A DNA stretch of 64,000 bases from Dyadobacter linearis (GCF_907165045.1 NZ_CAJRAU010000001.1:186001-250000); one strand, 5' to 3'; counted from the first letter of the stretch, positions 17,634 to 27,300 are shown. Notes: generated by a model not told the origin, from the letters alone. Program-made: numbers and translations.

Positions 17634-18373
17634 CAGTTTTCCACCAGCTCCTTTTTCTGATAAAGATGTTCCCAGTTGAGATAATGGCATAAACCGGCCA
17701 GCTCGGGGAAAAGTGTCTGCGCATTGAAACCCAGCATATTCAGATGGTCCATTAATTCCCTTTTCAAACCGGGCACAATCGTAAATTCTGTTACATTCAT
17801 CTTCACATCTTCATCCAGCTGCATCGGCACAAAGCCGCATTTCTCTTCTGAATAAGGATGCACCGTAAACCAACCCGACTGGGCAATGATCCTTTCATTA
17901 TTCAGTGACGGCCTGAGCACCTTTAATTCCCGGATGTCAAACGGAGAGCCGAGCGGATTGTTGGCACTCACATCGTCCTTATCTATCACCTGCTCATTAT
18001 AACCCCTGAATAAGTATACAAATGAGGGTGTTTCCCAATCATCAATATCCCTGATCGCAAAGTACAGGGCGACCAGCGGGTTACTCGACCAGTCGAGCAG
18101 CCTCGTTTTGAGGCCGTAATGCTGAGCCATGATCAGCAGCTCCCATTCTTCGGAAACGGTATTGGGTAACAGCAGCTTTCCCCGGCGTTTGAGGTCGAGC
18201 AGCATTTGCTTTTCAATGCTGATAATATTCTGCTGGTGGTACCGCGCTATGGAAGGGACCAGCGGTGCTTTGATCCGCTGGCCCCTGAAAATAAAGAAGT
18301 CGAAGTGTTCTTTTTTCAAATCAACAATATCGCGGATAAACTGATCTATGGATTTGATTTCAACTGATTTCAT
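17630..18373 (-). CDS. FRG-domain protein
   Basis: A 247-residue soluble protein. It carries the FRG domain signature near the N-terminus ('FFIFRGQRIKAPLVPSIAR', about residues 26-44) and the usual later blocks 'AQHYGLKTRLLDWSSNPLVALYFAI' (quoted in part: QHYG, TRLLDW, ALYFA) and 'NERIIAQSGWFTVHP'. FRG domains occur in bacteria and phages, alone or fused to other domains; no catalytic activity is firmly assigned that I know of. It starts only 7 bp after the stop of cyanophycinase on the same strand, so it appears to be the third gene of a cphA-cphB-FRG operon. Its 3' end overlaps the convergent hydrolase by 4 bp. Confidence 0.85.
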   Translation of the reverse strand: MKSVEIKSIDQFIRDIVDLKKEHFDFFIFRGQRIKAPLVPSIARYHQQNIISIEKQMLLDLKRRGKLLLPNTVSEEWELLIMAQHYGLKTRLLDWSSNPLVALYFAIRDIDDWETPSFVYLFRGYNEQVIDKDDVSANNPLGSPFDIRELKVLRPSLNNERIIAQSGWFTVHPYSEEKCGFVPMQLDEDVKMNVTEFTIVPGLKRELMDHLNMLGFNAQTLFPELAGLCHYLNWEHLYQKKELVENC

Positions 18374-18380
18374 AGTTTAT

Positions 18381-19232
18381 TTAATGCTTTTCCAAAATCA
18401 TTTTCCGTTCGCTCAACGAGAAACTCGCTCCCTGTGCCAGAATATGCATCTGCATTCCTTCCACATAGATCGGCTGCATCTTTTTTGCCTCCTTGAAATT
18501 GGTCTTTTTGATACTATCCGCTTCCAGGATCATGGCTACGCCCGAGCCTATCGTCCGCATATGGTTCCCGCCGGTAACCACAAGGCTGGTGTCTTCACAA
18601 ATTCCTATTGCGATAAAACCCGGATTAACCAGCAGTGCTTCGGCCAGCCGCGAGAAACGTCCTCGGCTCATAAAATGCGTATCGATGATGGTCTTCGGCA
18701 GTAATGTAAATCCCCTGGTCAGCTCCACAATCCCTTTCAATAGCGACTCGGTACTCGAACCTTCCATGATCATCGCCGCCGACATCGCCATTGCGCCCGC
18801 GCTCGTTCCGGCAATTACAAAATCCTCGTTTTGGTAGCGGTCTTTCATCACATCCATAAACCTGGTGTCGCAGATTTTGTCAATGAGCTTGGTCTGGTCA
18901 CCGCCTGTAAAGAACAGCCCGTCGGCGTCACCCAATATTTCCAGCGTCTTCTTACTATTGACATTACGGCCTGTGAGATTCAGCGCGGTAACCTGTTTGC
19001 ATCCAAGTTTTCCAAATGTTTCCAGATACATATCTCCCATTTCCTCCGGCTCGCCGGAAGCGGTCGTGATGACCGCCACCTTTGAGTCCGCCCCTTTCAT
19101 TTCGTCCAATACCTCCTGCAACACGCCCTCGTTTTCAAACTTGACAGGCCGAGCATCGCCCGTATTCTCTGCCTCATGTGCGCGCGCTTCCTTTCCTCCG
19201 ATAGGTATCAATTTCCCCTTAGGTGATTCCAT
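18381..19232 (-). CDS. cphB: Cyanophycinase
   Basis: A 283-residue peptidase family S51 enzyme that cuts cyanophycin (multi-L-arginyl-poly-L-aspartate) to beta-Asp-Arg dipeptides. The start 'GKLIPIGGKEARAH' is typical. 'GLFFTGGDQTKLID' forms the glycine-rich loop. The nucleophile Ser144 lies in 'AGTSAGAMAM' and a His is seen in 'TIIDTHFMSRGRFSRL'. There is no signal peptide, so it is cytoplasmic, fitting an intracellular granule reserve. Its start is 6 bp after the cphA stop, so synthesis and breakdown genes share a transcript. Length and motifs are those of a complete enzyme. Confidence 0.93.
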   Translation of the reverse strand: MESPKGKLIPIGGKEARAHEAENTGDARPVKFENEGVLQEVLDEMKGADSKVAVITTASGEPEEMGDMYLETFGKLGCKQVTALNLTGRNVNSKKTLEILGDADGLFFTGGDQTKLIDKICDTRFMDVMKDRYQNEDFVIAGTSAGAMAMSAAMIMEGSSTESLLKGIVELTRGFTLLPKTIIDTHFMSRGRFSRLAEALLVNPGFIAIGICEDTSLVVTGGNHMRTIGSGVAMILEADSIKKTNFKEAKKMQPIYVEGMQMHILAQGASFSLSERKMILEKH

Positions 19233-19238
19233 AATATT

Positions 19239-21884
19239 CTAATGTAGGGCCAGTTGTGTTTGGTAAAAAGTAACCCCTTCCTCCTGCTCTTTAAAGCTTT
19301 TCACAGAAGAAATGGCGCTCTTGATTTTGTCAGTGGTCAGCACGATCAGCTGGCCAGGCCGCGAGTTGCGAATTGCATAGGCGATCGCCTGTAACTCATC
19401 CTGGATCACTTCTATCTTGCAGAATGGGTTCACGGCTTTGATTCCGTGCCTTACCAGTTCCACAATCTCGTGGTGTTTCCGGCCCCGCAGGTCTTCGTCC
19501 AGCCGGATAATAACCTCGTCAAAAATACCGGCAACCACTTTGCCAAGCTCAGAGATATCCTCATCCCTTCTGTCTCCTATTCCCGTAATGATCCCGAGCT
19601 TGCAGGTTGCCGGCAAATTCCCCAAGTATTGGCCCAATGCATACATTCCGTGCGGGTTATGCGCATAATCGACCAAAAAATCGAAATTTTTGAAATGAAA
19701 GTGATTCAATCTTCCAGGCGTGGTCTCCTCGGAAACCTGAAAAGTATAGAGCCCTTTTGCGAGCAAATGAACCTCAACACCCTGTGAATAAGCAGCCAGA
19801 ACGGCGGCCAGGATATTTTCAATCATAAATAGGCACTTCCCATTGAATGTAGCCGGGATCGCTTCCACGTCGGCGACGGTAACCTTGATGCTGCCGTTTA
19901 CAAGCCGGATTTCTCCCTGCTCATAAATGCAGGCCAGCCCTCCGTCGCGCATGTGGGCGAGCACCCGCTCGTTTTCCGGGTTCATGCTGAAAAGCCCGAT
20001 CCTGCAACTCAGCCGCTCACGGATACCGTAACTTTCATCATTATCGGCATTGAGAATCGCCAAACCGTCGGGCCGCACAGACTCTGCAACCGTTGCCTTC
20101 ACATTCACCATCTGCTCAATGGTATGAATGTCTTTCAGTCCTAGATGGTCGGCGGCGACATTCGTTACAATGCCCACGTCGCATTGATCAAAAGCCAGTC
20201 CCGAACGGAGCAGCCCGCCTCTGGCAGTTTCCAGTACGGCTACGTCTACACCCGGATCTTTCAGGATCATACCTGCACTTGCGGGGCCGGTACAATCTCC
20301 CTCTTCTACCATAAAATCATCCACATAAATACCGTCCGTCGTGGTGTAACCAACGCAGGCGCCGGTTTGCTTCATCAAGTGGGCGGTAATGCGCGTAGTT
20401 GTGGTTTTTCCATTCGTTCCGGTGACGGCTATGATCGGAATGCGGCCCGTTTCCTGATTTGGAAAAAGCATTTCAGCCACCGCGTCGCCTACATTCCTCG
20501 GCTTGCCTAGTGACGGATACAGGTGCATACGGAAACCAGGACTGGCATTTACCTCGATCACCGACGTGCCCGATGCGTGCAAGGGTTTGGTAATATCCTC
20601 CGCAATAACATCAATGCCGCAGATATCCAGGCCGATCAGCCTCGCGACCCGCTCCGCCATCAGCACGATCTCTGGATGGATCTGATCGGTAACATCTTCG
20701 GATGTACCTCCCTTGCTGAGATTGGCCGCATCGGATACGGTCACGCTCACATCCGAAGGCAATACCGAATCCAGCGAAAGGCTTTGCGATTCGAGGTGCG
20801 CCTGCAGCATTTCGTCCACGACAATACGCGTCAGTTTATTTTCATGACCATCGCCCCTCCGCGGATCCAGGTTGGTTTGATTGATCAGCTCGCGAATGGT
20901 GGAAATCCCGTCGCCGAAAACCATGGCTGGAGTACGCTTGGCGGCTGCGCAGAATTTATTACCGATTACCAGCAAACGATAGTCACTTCCCGTCACGAAC
21001 TTCTCAACAATTACCTGATCCGAAAACAGCGACGCCCAGTTGTATGCATCGATAGCAGCCTGCATATCTTTCAGATTTGTTGTCACACCCTTACCCTGAT
21101 TAGCGTCAAGGGGCTTCACAACAAGTGGGTAACCCAGGTCTGCGATAGCGTGAAAAAGCTCCTCCTCACTGCTTACGGTGACCCCGGCCGGAACAGGTAC
21201 CCCGGCTTTCCCAAGCAAATTTTTGGTCGCATCCTTATTCCCGGCAAGTGAAACGGCAATATTTCCGGTGCAATCGGTTGTGGTGGCTTCAATGCGCTTT
21301 TGCTTGCTGCCATAACCCAGCTGCACATAGCTGTCATCGTTGAGCCTGATCGCCGGAATGTTCCGTGCCTGGCAGGCGTCGACAATGGACTGTGTACTTG
21401 GTCCGAGATGCTCTTTGTAATAAATGGTCTTCAACTGCTGAACCGCTTCCCCAACATCGAAGGGCTTACCTGCAACCAGGGCTGCGGCCAGATCTACGGC
21501 GAGTCGCGCGGCCAGTTCCCCTGCCCCCTCTTCCACATACTGGAATACAACGTGGTATACACCGTACTCACCCGTTCCCCTGGTTCGGCCAAAGCCACAA
21601 TCCATCCCAGCAAGTGACTGCATTTCCAGCGCAATGTGCTCCACAACGTGCCCCATCCAGGTTCCGTCCTTGACACGCTCGAAAAATCCGCCGGCGTGAC
21701 CTTCTGAACAAAAATGGCTGTGCAGGCTCGGCATTGCCTTTTTCAATCTGTCATAAAAACCTTCGATCCTGTTAGTTGGCAACTCTTCCAGCTCTTCCAG
21801 ATCCAATTTCATGACCACCAACCTGCTTTTGCGTACCGACCAAACGTTTGGTCCGCGCATGCAACTGATATCGATGATTTTCAT
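19239..21884 (-). CDS. cphA: Cyanophycin synthetase
   Basis: An 881-residue full-length enzyme that polymerises Asp and Arg with ATP into cyanophycin. It opens with the CphA1-type N-domain ('RGPNVWSVRKSRLVVMKLDL', 'GTWMGHVVEHIALEMQS'). An ATP-grasp domain follows (about 215-470; 'YPLVVKPLDANQGKGVT', 'DICGIDVIAEDI', 'EVNASPGFRMHLYPS'), and then a Mur-ligase-like domain whose P-loop 'VTGTNGKTTTTRI' is near residue 490, with 'LDYAHNPHG'-type motif 'VDYAHNPHGMYAL'. The two ATP sites add Asp to the backbone and Arg to side chains respectively. It is first in the minus-strand operon with cphB and the FRG gene, and divergent from the isoaspartyl peptidase gene across 263 bp. Confidence 0.95.
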   Translation of the reverse strand: MKIIDISCMRGPNVWSVRKSRLVVMKLDLEELEELPTNRIEGFYDRLKKAMPSLHSHFCSEGHAGGFFERVKDGTWMGHVVEHIALEMQSLAGMDCGFGRTRGTGEYGVYHVVFQYVEEGAGELAARLAVDLAAALVAGKPFDVGEAVQQLKTIYYKEHLGPSTQSIVDACQARNIPAIRLNDDSYVQLGYGSKQKRIEATTTDCTGNIAVSLAGNKDATKNLLGKAGVPVPAGVTVSSEEELFHAIADLGYPLVVKPLDANQGKGVTTNLKDMQAAIDAYNWASLFSDQVIVEKFVTGSDYRLLVIGNKFCAAAKRTPAMVFGDGISTIRELINQTNLDPRRGDGHENKLTRIVVDEMLQAHLESQSLSLDSVLPSDVSVTVSDAANLSKGGTSEDVTDQIHPEIVLMAERVARLIGLDICGIDVIAEDITKPLHASGTSVIEVNASPGFRMHLYPSLGKPRNVGDAVAEMLFPNQETGRIPIIAVTGTNGKTTTTRITAHLMKQTGACVGYTTTDGIYVDDFMVEEGDCTGPASAGMILKDPGVDVAVLETARGGLLRSGLAFDQCDVGIVTNVAADHLGLKDIHTIEQMVNVKATVAESVRPDGLAILNADNDESYGIRERLSCRIGLFSMNPENERVLAHMRDGGLACIYEQGEIRLVNGSIKVTVADVEAIPATFNGKCLFMIENILAAVLAAYSQGVEVHLLAKGLYTFQVSEETTPGRLNHFHFKNFDFLVDYAHNPHGMYALGQYLGNLPATCKLGIITGIGDRRDEDISELGKVVAGIFDEVIIRLDEDLRGRKHHEIVELVRHGIKAVNPFCKIEVIQDELQAIAYAIRNSRPGQLIVLTTDKIKSAISSVKSFKEQEEGVTFYQTQLALH

Positions 21885-22147
21885 ACTGTTTTACTAATAC
21901 TGTGATTATTGTGAACGGTATTGTTACGCACTCCGAAAAATGAGATTGGAGGCGGCTATGAATAAGTGTGCCAGCACATTTGGATGCACCTGGCAATTAT
22001 TGCTGCTTTGACGATCATCACTTTTAATATTATTCGTAGAAAAACTTGCGCAATAAGAAGTGGCGAATGCGGGATTAACGTTGCGTGGCAGACTTTTTGT
22101 AATGCGGCACGGTTTCAAAATTTCAGACCGCATTAAAAAATACAGAT

Positions 22148-23055
22148 ATGTTCACTATTGCGATTCACGGCGGTGCCGGCTCACTGCACCGCCACTCTAC
22201 AACCCAAGAGCAGGAAGAAGATTACAAAAAAGGCCTCGCTAAGGCATTAGAGGCGGGTTATGTTGTTTTAGCACGTGGCGGCAGCGCCATTGAAGCGGTA
22301 GAAAAATCGGTGATGGCCCTGAAGATATTCCACTATTCAATGCGGGCCGGGGCGCTGTTTTCACCGCAGAAGGCAAGCACGAGACCGACGCAGCGATAAT
22401 GTGCGGCCGCACGCTCGAAGCAGGAGCTGTGGCGGGGGTGACTAATATCCGCAATCCGATCAGTCTGGCCCGGGCAGTGATGGAGCAATCTGAAAATGTG
22501 CTTCTGGCCGGAAAAGGCGCTATGAATTTTGCAAGGGAGCAAAATATCACTTTTGAGGAGGATACCTATTTCGATACGGACGAGCGTCGCCGGCAGCTCA
22601 TCGAGGCGCAGCAGAAAGCGGCGGGCAACAATACCGGAAAAGGTACGGTCGGCGCTGTGGCGCTGGATGAACATGGAAACCTGGCCGTTGCTACTTCTAC
22701 CGGCGGCATTACCAATAAGAAATATGGCCGCGTGGGCGACAGTCCCGTTATCGGCGGCGGTACTTATGCCAACAACCAGTCGTGCGCAGTTTCGTGTACA
22801 GGCGACGGAGAGTTTTTCATCCGCCTGGTGACAGCTTACGATGTTGCCTCTTTGGTTCAATATAAGAACACAAAACTCGGCGACGCATGTGACATAGCTA
22901 TTCGCAAGCTAACAACCCTTGGTGGAGAAGGCGGACTGATCGCGCTGGATACGCAGGGGAATGTTCAGCTGGTATTTAATTGTGAAAGTATGCTCCGTGC
23001 ATGGAAAAATCACCAAGGCCAGGGAAGTGTCGGCATCTGGCAAGAACCGGAATGA
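22148..23055 (+). pseudogene. iaaA: Isoaspartyl peptidase / L-asparaginase, broken by one frameshift
   Basis: Two frames together make one plant-type asparaginase (Ntn hydrolase) of about 302 residues. Frame 1 (22148-22399) begins 'MFTIAIHGGAGSLHRH' and is correct up to 'EKSVMAL'. A base seems missing near 22320, because the other frame then reads 'EDIPLFNAGRGAVFTAEGK' and joins the second ORF (22399-23055), 'MCGRTLEAGAVAGVTNIRNP'. The rest is intact, including the autocleavage/catalytic Thr in 'KGTVGAVALDEHGNLAV' (codon 22645-22647) and 'GRVGDSP'. The frame-1 stop and the ATG of the second ORF overlap as TAATG. The intact enzyme would split beta-Asp-Arg dipeptides released by cyanophycinase. 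A sequencing error, a recent mutation or two-part expression are all possible. Confidence 0.85.
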
Positions 23056-23154
23056 TGGAACCGAATCTAACATTGGTATACTTTTTATCATCGCTGCCGA
23101 TCACCTTTCGAAGATGCCTTATTCAACCAATTTTTCACGTATCGACTCACTACA

Positions 23155-24162
23155 ATGCTACAATTGAAATACACTTTGCCCTTAGATGTCTTATTAATTT
23201 TATTGAACAGCTGTGCCACAAAGCCGCTCAGCAAATCAGGTCAGCGCAAACTTGCCGGAAAAACATTTGTGATCACCGGTGCATCCAGCGGATTTGGCCG
23301 GGGCGTCGCCGAACAACTGGGTGAATACAAGGCGAATGTGGTACTGGCGGCAAGGCGGGGCGACCTGCTCGAAGAGGTAGCAGACGTGGTTCGCAAAGCG
23401 GGCGGAAAAGCGATCGTAGTTGTTACGGACGTAAGCAGGCCGGAAGATATCCAGCGCCTTGCCGACACCACGAAAACGGTATTCGGTGGCGCGGACTTTT
23501 GGATCAACGACGCGGGAGTTGGGGCAATCGGCCGCTTTGAGACTATTCCTGTTGCTGAATACTCCAAGCTGGTCGACGTCAATTTTAAGGGTGTTGTGTA
23601 CGGCAGTAATGCGGCTATGGCGCTTTTCAAGGCCCAGGGCCACGGCAAGCTTATCAATGTGGGCTCCGTAGAAAGTGCGGTCCCTCTGGCCTATCATGCA
23701 ACTTATGGTTCAACAAAAGCGGCAGTGCGCGCGCTGGGCAATGTACTTCATCAGGAAATAAGGCTTAGCGGTAATAAAAAGAATATTAAAGTGGTAACGA
23801 TTATGCCCTGGGCTGTTGACACACCTTTCTGGGGACACGCAGCGAATTACAGTGGCGGCACACCGAGAATGGCAGCAATGGACGGGCCGGGGAAGGTGGT
23901 GAATGCGATTATCTTCTCGTCACTTCATAGAAAAAGAGAGTTGCCCGTCGGCTGGAAGGCCCGGGGCGCCTACATTTCGCACCGGCTCTTCCCCCACTTC
24001 ACCGAAAGGATATCGGCTAATATTATACACCGTTATCAGATCAAGAACGCGCCGCCGGCCCCTGCTACATCGGGTGCAGTATTCGCGCCAATGGAGACAG
24101 GGAGGGGCGTTGATGACGGCGTGCGTAAAAGGATGAAGCAGGAGAAGAAACAAAGAAAGTAG
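23155..24162 (+). CDS. Short-chain dehydrogenase/reductase
   Basis: A 335-residue SDR with a hydrophobic N-terminal helix ('LPLDVLLILLNSCATK'), probably a membrane anchor or lipoprotein signal. The Rossmann motif 'ITGASSGFGRG' follows. The structural motif is 'INDAGVG', where Asp replaces the usual second Asn of NNAG. The catalytic Ser is in 'NVGSVESAVPL' and Tyr184/Lys188 in 'YHATYGSTKAAV'. A basic residue after the second strand ('LAARRGD') suggests NADP(H). The substrate is unknown. The C-terminal 60 residues are rich in Pro, Lys and Arg. It stands 100 bp after the frameshifted asparaginase and converges on a small membrane-protein gene 5 bp away. Confidence 0.85.
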   Translation: MLQLKYTLPLDVLLILLNSCATKPLSKSGQRKLAGKTFVITGASSGFGRGVAEQLGEYKANVVLAARRGDLLEEVADVVRKAGGKAIVVVTDVSRPEDIQRLADTTKTVFGGADFWINDAGVGAIGRFETIPVAEYSKLVDVNFKGVVYGSNAAMALFKAQGHGKLINVGSVESAVPLAYHATYGSTKAAVRALGNVLHQEIRLSGNKKNIKVVTIMPWAVDTPFWGHAANYSGGTPRMAAMDGPGKVVNAIIFSSLHRKRELPVGWKARGAYISHRLFPHFTERISANIIHRYQIKNAPPAPATSGAVFAPMETGRGVDDGVRKRMKQEKKQRK

Positions 24163-24167
24163 ACCGG

Positions 24168-24521
24168 TTATTTCTTACCGTTATAATCAGTCAGTGCGTA
24201 GTTCACAAGGGCGATACCTAAAAATGCCAGGTGAAAAGCAAGTGCCTTGCTTTCATTGCGCACGATCCGGGATATTGTCAGTGCAGACAACGTCGCCAGG
24301 AAAGCAGCGTCCGCCTTCTGGTGCGTTGCCATAGAAATGGATTTTGTAATACCCACAGGCGTATTTGTAATGGCATTAACTGCCGTGAACGTGGCCGCCA
24401 GCACTTTGTAAGTTTTTGTCATTTTTGTATTGAGCCCCAAAACCGGCGGCCCGAACAACTGAATCCCTGCAAACGCATAATCGATAATACCGTGCATTTG
24501 CGAGTCGATCGGCTTTTTCAT
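24168..24521 (-). CDS. Small predicted membrane protein
   Basis: A 117-residue protein with three to four short hydrophobic helices ('YAFAGIQLFGPPVLGL', 'VLAATFTAVNAITN', 'ALAFHLAFLGIALVNYAL'). The opening 'SQMHGIIDYAFAG' resembles the IDY start of SPW-repeat-like small membrane proteins, but I cannot assign a family. Function is unknown. It is convergent with the SDR gene. Confidence 0.6.
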   Translation of the reverse strand: MKKPIDSQMHGIIDYAFAGIQLFGPPVLGLNTKMTKTYKVLAATFTAVNAITNTPVGITKSISMATHQKADAAFLATLSALTISRIVRNESKALAFHLAFLGIALVNYALTDYNGKK

Positions 24522-24662
24522 ATTCGTGTTAGTTTAGATAAAAAGTAAGGTTGATACTATACTATTATGCAATGTTAGCTTGCAAATGACTTGCCGCGAC
24601 TATTAAAATTATGCCAGAAATTGCTTCCACAGCCTCTCGAAAAGCCGGAACGCAGTGCTGAT

Positions 24663-25862
24663 TTACAATAGTGAAAAATTGATAAACCGAAAGGCAACCA
24701 GTGCTAGCATTCCCATCGCCAGCACAGAACCCAGCTGGTAGCAAACGCGCACAAAAGTTTGACCGGAACCCAGGCCGCGCCAGATGATAGGGAAATTGAC
24801 AACAATGCTGGCCGCCGAAGCAGTGGTACTCGCGCTGCTCACCAGCCCGCCCAGTGCGCCGGTGGCGAGCAGGCCGTAGTCTCCGAAGATCCGGCCCAGT
24901 AGATTGCTGCCGATCTGGATGAAAACAAAAAGTAGTCCGAAGGTCAGCGTTTGTTTGAGCGAGATAGGCGATGATAAAGTGAGGTCCGCCTGTGCGCTTC
25001 CGTTCTTTTGCTCACTGATCCAGTTGACCCGTATCCAGCAAAGTGCAGCCACGCACATCAGCGCAACAGGAAATAACGCGGTAACCACAGATTCAGGGGA
25101 AAATATTCCAAGGATGATCAGGTTACGGATCAGCATGGCGATCGTAGTCAGCAGGCACAATGAAAGTACTTTACCGCGTCCCGACGACTGGGCAAGCTTG
25201 CCGGAGAGTTCTGCAATTGTAGCGGTGCTGTTCACAAATCCTCCCAGAAAAGCACCGATATAAAGCCCCTTGTCTTTCAGCACACGCAGCAATAAATAGT
25301 TTACAAAACTGATTGCGGAAATCGCGATAATGCTGCTCCACGCGTCGTGGGGATTGAACAGGTTCGTTCTATCAATGTACCTGTCGGGAATGATCGGGTA
25401 AATGACAAAGGCAAACAAGCCAAGCCAAATCGCGCTGCGGATCTCGGCCGGGCTTAAACCGCCGGCGAACCGGTTGAGCTCTGATTTCCAGGCTAGTAAC
25501 ATGGTGGTAACCACGGCCGCTGCAACGGGTGCGAACACATAACCCCGTCCCACCAGCACACCCAATGTAAAATCCAGGATCAACACTGCCGACGTGGTGA
25601 CTTCCGCGCCGGTGCCCCGCATCAGGCTTTGTACATTGGAGAGTAAGATCAACAACAGCACACCGCCGAGCGCAGCGATGATAAAATACTGGCTGATCAT
25701 CGAGGCAAGCATTCCGAGCAATGCAACCACTGCAAAAGTGCGCGTACCGGCGTCCTTATTCGCCCATTCGCGCTCCATCCCCATCAGCATGCCAATTGCA
25801 ATACAAACGCCGATCTTGATTGCCGTCGGTAGTGCCTCGAAATATGCAAAATTGTCTGTCAT
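24663..25862 (-). CDS. MgtC/SapB-DUF4010 membrane protein
   Basis: A 399-residue polytopic membrane protein. The N-terminal third is the MgtC/SapB domain ('IAIGMLMGMEREWANKDAGTRTFAVVALLGML', quoted in part: GMLMGMEREW, AGTRTFAVVALLG). The rest is the DUF4010 domain ('FVIYPIIPDRYID', 'YIGAFLGGFVNSTATIAELS', 'GALGGLVSSASTTAS'). About a dozen hydrophobic segments are visible. MgtC relatives are linked to Mg2+ homeostasis and acid or phosphate stress; the role of the DUF4010 fusion is not established. It appears to be a single-gene transcription unit on the minus strand. Confidence 0.85.
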   Translation of the reverse strand: MTDNFAYFEALPTAIKIGVCIAIGMLMGMEREWANKDAGTRTFAVVALLGMLASMISQYFIIAALGGVLLLILLSNVQSLMRGTGAEVTTSAVLILDFTLGVLVGRGYVFAPVAAAVVTTMLLAWKSELNRFAGGLSPAEIRSAIWLGLFAFVIYPIIPDRYIDRTNLFNPHDAWSSIIAISAISFVNYLLLRVLKDKGLYIGAFLGGFVNSTATIAELSGKLAQSSGRGKVLSLCLLTTIAMLIRNLIILGIFSPESVVTALFPVALMCVAALCWIRVNWISEQKNGSAQADLTLSSPISLKQTLTFGLLFVFIQIGSNLLGRIFGDYGLLATGALGGLVSSASTTASAASIVVNFPIIWRGLGSGQTFVRVCYQLGSVLAMGMLALVAFRFINFSLL

Positions 25863-26075
25863 GGATCGTCAATTTTATTAATGCCCGTGCCCTAAGCAAA
25901 AACAGTTCCAGCCGCATTGCTGTAAATGCAGCCCGTGTAGCAATTCTGGTGCAGATGTTTTTTGACTGGCGGGTAAAAAGCGCCGATGAAGTTTCTATAA
26001 ATTGCAGCGCACTGCTTCCGCGGGAAGTTTGAACAGCAGCTGATAAAATGATCGATCAGCCTATTAATTGAACAC

Positions 26076-27197
26076 ATGTCCGATCCCCTGTTAATTGGCC
26101 TGACGACCGGCGGCGCGTTTCTGCTGGCATTCTTACTTCTTACCAATCCCAAAAACAGCAATACGAAGGCGAATCGCTGGCTGGGTGCATTTGTATTTAC
26201 ATTCGGTTGTGCATTGCTCGAAGTGTTCCTGCATAATCTCAATCTGCACAGCAAGCACGCTATATTGATCGATCTGATCGAAGCCAGCAGGTTCTTGTCC
26301 GCTCCGATGCTGTACCTGAGCGTTATCTTCTTTACATCAGCAGCCAAAAAAAGCTCAGCCCGCACGCTCTGGCACTTTGCGCTCTTTGTGATAGTCGTTA
26401 TATTCCGGCTGCCGCACATGCTGACCGGCCAAAATTTTCAGTTTTCCAATCCATCGACAGCTCATGTTGTATTGATGTTTCTGAAAAATGCATTGCCGGC
26501 GCAGACAGTCATATATTGGTTTTTTTCCTATCGCAGACTATCGGGGCACCAGCAGAATATCGAACAGGTGACAAGCTCGACAGACGAAATTGACCTGTCG
26601 TGGTTGAAGCATTTTCTCTGGGTACTCGCGGCTGTCGTGCTGATCTGGCTGAATCTTGCCATTTTCAACTTTACCTTACTCTATGATTTTACGCCGCTGC
26701 TGTATCTGGTAAGCGTCTATTTTCTGGCATTTTTCGCATTGAAGCAAAGGGAGGTTTATCCATTTGCAAAACCAGCATTACAGGAATTGGACGAAGTGAT
26801 TTCTTCCAAAACCAACACTCAAACCGAAAAGCAGGAACGACTGAGTGAAAGCCAGATAGCGGCGCTCAAAGAGAAGTTGGAGAAACTGATGCGCTCTGAG
26901 AAAGTATTTCTTGACAATGAGCTCAGCCTCCCCGGTCTCTCTCAGAAAATGCATATTTCTATTCATGAACTATCCTATCTGATCAACAAGGTTTACGGTC
27001 AAAACTTCTTTGCATTCGTAAATGGATACCGCATTGAAGAAGCCAAGCGGCTGTTGCTTTCAGGAGAAACTGAAAAGTTGAATATGCTGGGAATCGCTTA
27101 CGAGTCGGGGTTTAATTCCAAAACGACCTTTAATACCGCATTCAAAAAATCAACCGGCCAGTCGCCCAGCGAATTTGCTGCGGCAGGCAAAAAATGA
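26076..27197 (+). CDS. Membrane-anchored AraC-family regulator
   Basis: A 373-residue protein with about seven transmembrane helices in residues 1-230 and a cytoplasmic AraC-type double HTH at the C-terminus (about 265-373). The HTH carries 'LSLPGLSQKMHISIHELSYL' and 'MLGIAYESGFNSKTTFNTAF' followed by 'KSTGQSPSEF'. This 7TM-AraC layout is common in Bacteroidota and suggests a regulator that senses at the membrane. It lies 104 bp upstream of the serine hydrolase gene on the same strand, so that gene is its first candidate target. Confidence 0.9.
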   Translation: MSDPLLIGLTTGGAFLLAFLLLTNPKNSNTKANRWLGAFVFTFGCALLEVFLHNLNLHSKHAILIDLIEASRFLSAPMLYLSVIFFTSAAKKSSARTLWHFALFVIVVIFRLPHMLTGQNFQFSNPSTAHVVLMFLKNALPAQTVIYWFFSYRRLSGHQQNIEQVTSSTDEIDLSWLKHFLWVLAAVVLIWLNLAIFNFTLLYDFTPLLYLVSVYFLAFFALKQREVYPFAKPALQELDEVISSKTNTQTEKQERLSESQIAALKEKLEKLMRSEKVFLDNELSLPGLSQKMHISIHELSYLINKVYGQNFFAFVNGYRIEEAKRLLLSGETEKLNMLGIAYESGFNSKTTFNTAFKKSTGQSPSEFAAAGKK

Positions 27198-27300
27198 GTC
27201 CCAGCCGCCCGAATCCTGTTCGTTTGGATACATCCGAACGTACCGATTGCCATTTTTCTCCTATTTCGGCTATTACCAACCAACTCATAACCGAAATCAA

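Noticed and set aside
20523-21251. 242-codon open frame opposite cphA
   Set aside because: Antisense shadow of conserved cyanophycin synthetase codons; no recognisable domain.
22529-22831. Alternative-frame open frame within the asparaginase
   Set aside because: The true frame through this stretch is fixed by the catalytic Thr and the GRVGDSP block.
27175-27300. N-terminal extension of the serine hydrolase
   Set aside because: The extension overlaps the AraC gene and lacks signal character; the ATG at 27301 begins a proper signal peptide.
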